Shown here piece by piece: positions 61,928 through 64,000 of a DNA stretch of 64,000 nucleotides. This stretch comes from Asterias rubens (lineage: Eukaryota > Echinodermata > Asteroidea > Forcipulatida > Asteriidae). The notes beneath the pieces are model-generated. The model saw nothing but the letters and a program-made list of their open reading frames with translations, made no database searches and was not told where the DNA came from. Where the stretch lies: positions 16,022,156 through 16,086,155 of the forward strand of contig NC_047070.1 in NCBI RefSeq assembly GCF_902459465.1, read 5' to 3'. The first letter of the stretch is position 1; each line of letters opens with the position of its first letter. Made by a program: the position numbers and the translations under genes.

Positions 61928-62673
61928 GTAAGATGAAATTGTCAAACTCAGTGATTGTAGCTATTTATTTTTTATTATTTTGAAAGTTTCCATTTAGCAA
62001 ACCTTGTTTCATGGGAGTCTCTTATTGACAAACAGTGGTTTGTTCTGTTTTTAGTTTTCAAATGCAAACCCTGCTTTGGGCAGTGTTTAAAAAAAGTATA
62101 TCTTGTTTTGGGGAAATCTTGAACTTTCGTTTTAAACATATTTTCTTGTTTTTCGAAGGTCTACGGGAACAACCCTTTTATACCATTTTGGCAGACCTTG
62201 TTGATTGGAAGTTTTTACATAGCAAAAGTTTGTACAAATCTATAAGGCTGCAAAACAAAATATTTGAAAAACCTCAGCCCGGAGTTTTGCATAGATACAT
62301 GTATATAGGTCTATATTTCTACTTGTGAAAACAAATGTTTGCAAAACAATCCTAAAACTCAAAAGGGGTTAAATCATGGAACCCACCCCAAAGGATCAAC
62401 AGCTATCGCATTTGAAGTTAAATATTTGAAGGGGGATTGATTGGCACACATTATTAAGGCATCATAAATATGCTGACGTCGGCAATTCACACACCCTCAG
62501 TTTTGACTAATGTAATTTTCTTCCTTCATAGTTATTGGTGTGTATCGAGCTGCTGCAAAGCTGGATAAATACGGTGGGGAAATTTTTTTAACGCAAATAC
62601 ACGAGGCTGAGTCTACGCTGGAAAGAGCGGGGACTATTCTCGGTGTGAGGTTGTGAGGAGCAGAGCCAAGAGA

Positions 62674-64000
62674 ATGCTAGCTATGGATGAGAACGGGACA
62701 TTGCCAGTAGATACAGGTATGTAGTGATGTGATTGTGTAACTGTATCAATTTCACTCTGGATGGATTGCAGTATATAGGCCCAAGTTTTTTGCTGATTGT
62801 TTTGTTCGAATTCCCTCATTGTTTGTTTATCGGGGGTCTTTGTTTGTGTGTTGGGATTTGTTTGTTTGTTGGTTGGGGTTTGTTTGTTTGTTGTTTGTTT
62901 TGTTCGCCATTTTGTATTTATTTGTTTATTTGTTTGTTTGTTTTTGTTTGGGGGAGCTGTTTGCATTGAGAACGCAAGGCAGACGCTATACAATTGGCTT
63001 TTCTAAGTTTTTGCTTGAACCAGAACGATTTAGTAGATTGGGATTTGAATTTGTAAACGCCGGATTAACGTGCCGGTGCTTTACCTACTGAGCTATCTAA
63101 ATAGAATCACGATGTTGGCGGTCTCCCTATTTTGTCAATAGTTGTTCATGTATCTGTGTTGGGGTGCCAGTCGTTAACACAACCGTTAACCGCCGTATAG
63201 CGAGGGACCACACCCAAGTTTACGATACACCATGGGAAGCGGCACCAAGTTGTTTGTTGTCAAAATCTGCAAAAATGCGAACTGACATTTAAAACTTCAC
63301 ATTTCTTTTCATAGACCCAACGGATTACCACAATTGCAGCGGTGTTTCAGTCACTCTCTCCCCGTGTTTATCTGAGACAGAGTGGTACAATTCAACCTCG
63401 TGTCTATGCCAGACGTTCCCTTTGAATTATCTAGACCTTCTCGACCCGGCAGGAATAGTCTTTCTCTCCGTTGCAATCTTCAGCACCTTGCTGGATATCT
63501 TCGTTGTGGTCGTCTTCATCCGATTCAGATATACACCCATCGTCAAAGCAGCCAATCGGGAACTGAGTTTCCTATTGCTGTTTGTACTCCTAATCTCATT
63601 CATGTTTCCATTGATTCACATTGGTCTTGTTGAGCAATGGCGATGCCAGGTCCAGGCCTGGCTTGAAGGACCATTGTCTACCTGTATGTATGCCATCTTC
63701 CTGATCAAAACCCACCGAGTACTGAGCATCTTCGAAGCCCGTCTCCCTAAGGTGGTGCACCGGCAGTGGATCCTTGGGAGTAATCTCCAACTAGTCGGAG
63801 TTTTGTTACTGACACTTGTCCAGCTTATAATAGTCGCCATATTTGTAAATATCTTCAGTCCGTCGGTGGAATACATGACCGACCCAGAGTTGAAGAAAAC
63901 GTACGCACAATGCAAGTCTGACGCCACTGCTGATATTATTATGTCAGCCTATCCAACACTGCTTACCATACTGTGTTTCTGTTTCGCGTTCCGTGCACGT
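62674..64000 (+). CDS. Class C GPCR (7tm_3, CaSR/taste/pheromone-like), 5' part, runs off the window
   Basis: Exon 1 coding 62,674-62,716 (MLAMDENGTLPVDT) joins exon 2 from 63,315 with a split Asp codon. Exon 2 runs to the window end with no stop. After a Cys-containing stretch with N-glycosylation sites, TM1 leads into RYTPIVKAANRELSFLLL, the conserved class C first loop/TM2 sequence. Then CQVQAWLEG (TM3 Cys) and IKTHRVLSIFEARLP (second intracellular loop). The order and spacing match CaSR and related receptors. Only about 65 residues precede TM1, so no Venus flytrap ligand-binding domain is encoded in the exons seen here. An in-frame TGA at 62,608 blocks extension upstream in this exon. Either the receptor lacks the domain or an upstream alternative exon was missed. 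Confidence 0.85.
62838..62955. repeat. (GTTT)n-rich microsatellite in class C receptor intron
   Basis: Imperfect repeats of TTTG/GTTT over about 115 bp. It creates long spurious open frames on both strands. Confidence 0.85.
63006..63250 (-). repeat. Diverged solo copy of the 312-bp tRNA unit
   Basis: Aligns with most of one unit: the tRNA-like part (GCCGGATTAACGTGCCGGTGCT and CTACTGAGCTATCTA), then TTGGCGGTCTCCCTATTTTGTCAATA, GGGGTGCCAGTC, AACCGTTAACCGCCGTATAGC and GGGAAGCGGCA. The B-box region is mutated (GGGATTTGAATTTG), so the Pol III promoter is probably dead. It lies in the first intron of the class C receptor gene. Confidence 0.85.

Noticed and set aside
62634-63091. Long Cys/Phe/Val-rich open frames around 62,730-63,090 on both strands
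   Set aside because: They are translations of the GTTT microsatellite and of the diverged 312-bp copy.

Overview
The window is animal nuclear DNA: AT-rich, with introns obeying GT..AG, small exons in large introns, and many transposon relics. The protein set (eRF1, PSTK, AUP1, prominin, a class A receptor and a CaSR-like class C receptor) and the mobile-element families suggest a marine invertebrate deuterostome. An echinoderm, probably a sea star, is my best guess; this is inference, not proven by the sequence.

Layout. 1-3,846 holds no gene I can support. 3,847-15,321 (minus) is a complete 10-exon eRF1 (ETF1) gene. Its intron between exons 8 and 9 carries the most unusual object in the window: a 2.76-kb insertion (5,209-7,971) made of about 8.8 near-identical 312-bp units, each with a tRNA-like cloverleaf, flanked by a perfect 14-bp target-site duplication. 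16,307-20,080 (plus) is a complete 7-exon phosphoseryl-tRNA(Sec) kinase gene (PSTK), head-to-head with eRF1. 21,845-26,937 (minus) is a complete 10-exon AUP1 gene, tail-to-tail with PSTK. 26,938-33,264 is intergenic with repeats. 33,519-37,972 is a decayed hAT transposon with an exact 8-bp target duplication and a LINE reverse-transcriptase fragment nested in it. 37,981-46,266 is intergenic with a 176-bp tandem repeat and several MITEs. 46,267-47,178 (minus) is a single-exon rhodopsin-class GPCR. 48,109-59,294 (plus) is a complete 23-exon prominin gene whose phases all agree (903 aa). 62,674 to the window end (plus) is the 5' part of a class C GPCR close to calcium-sensing/taste/pheromone-type receptors.

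The genes do not form one pathway. However, eRF1 (reads stop codons including UGA) and PSTK (makes the precursor for selenocysteine, inserted at UGA) share a divergent intergenic region of about 1 kb.

The main discovery candidate is the 312-bp array. Its direct and inverted blocks meet at one adjacent unit position and lie in exactly the arrangement made by twin-primed reverse transcription of one multimeric RNA. The tRNA-sense strand of the unit has no run of four T, so Pol III would not be stopped by a T-run inside the array. A diverged single copy of the same unit lies near 63,006-63,250, so this is a dispersed family.
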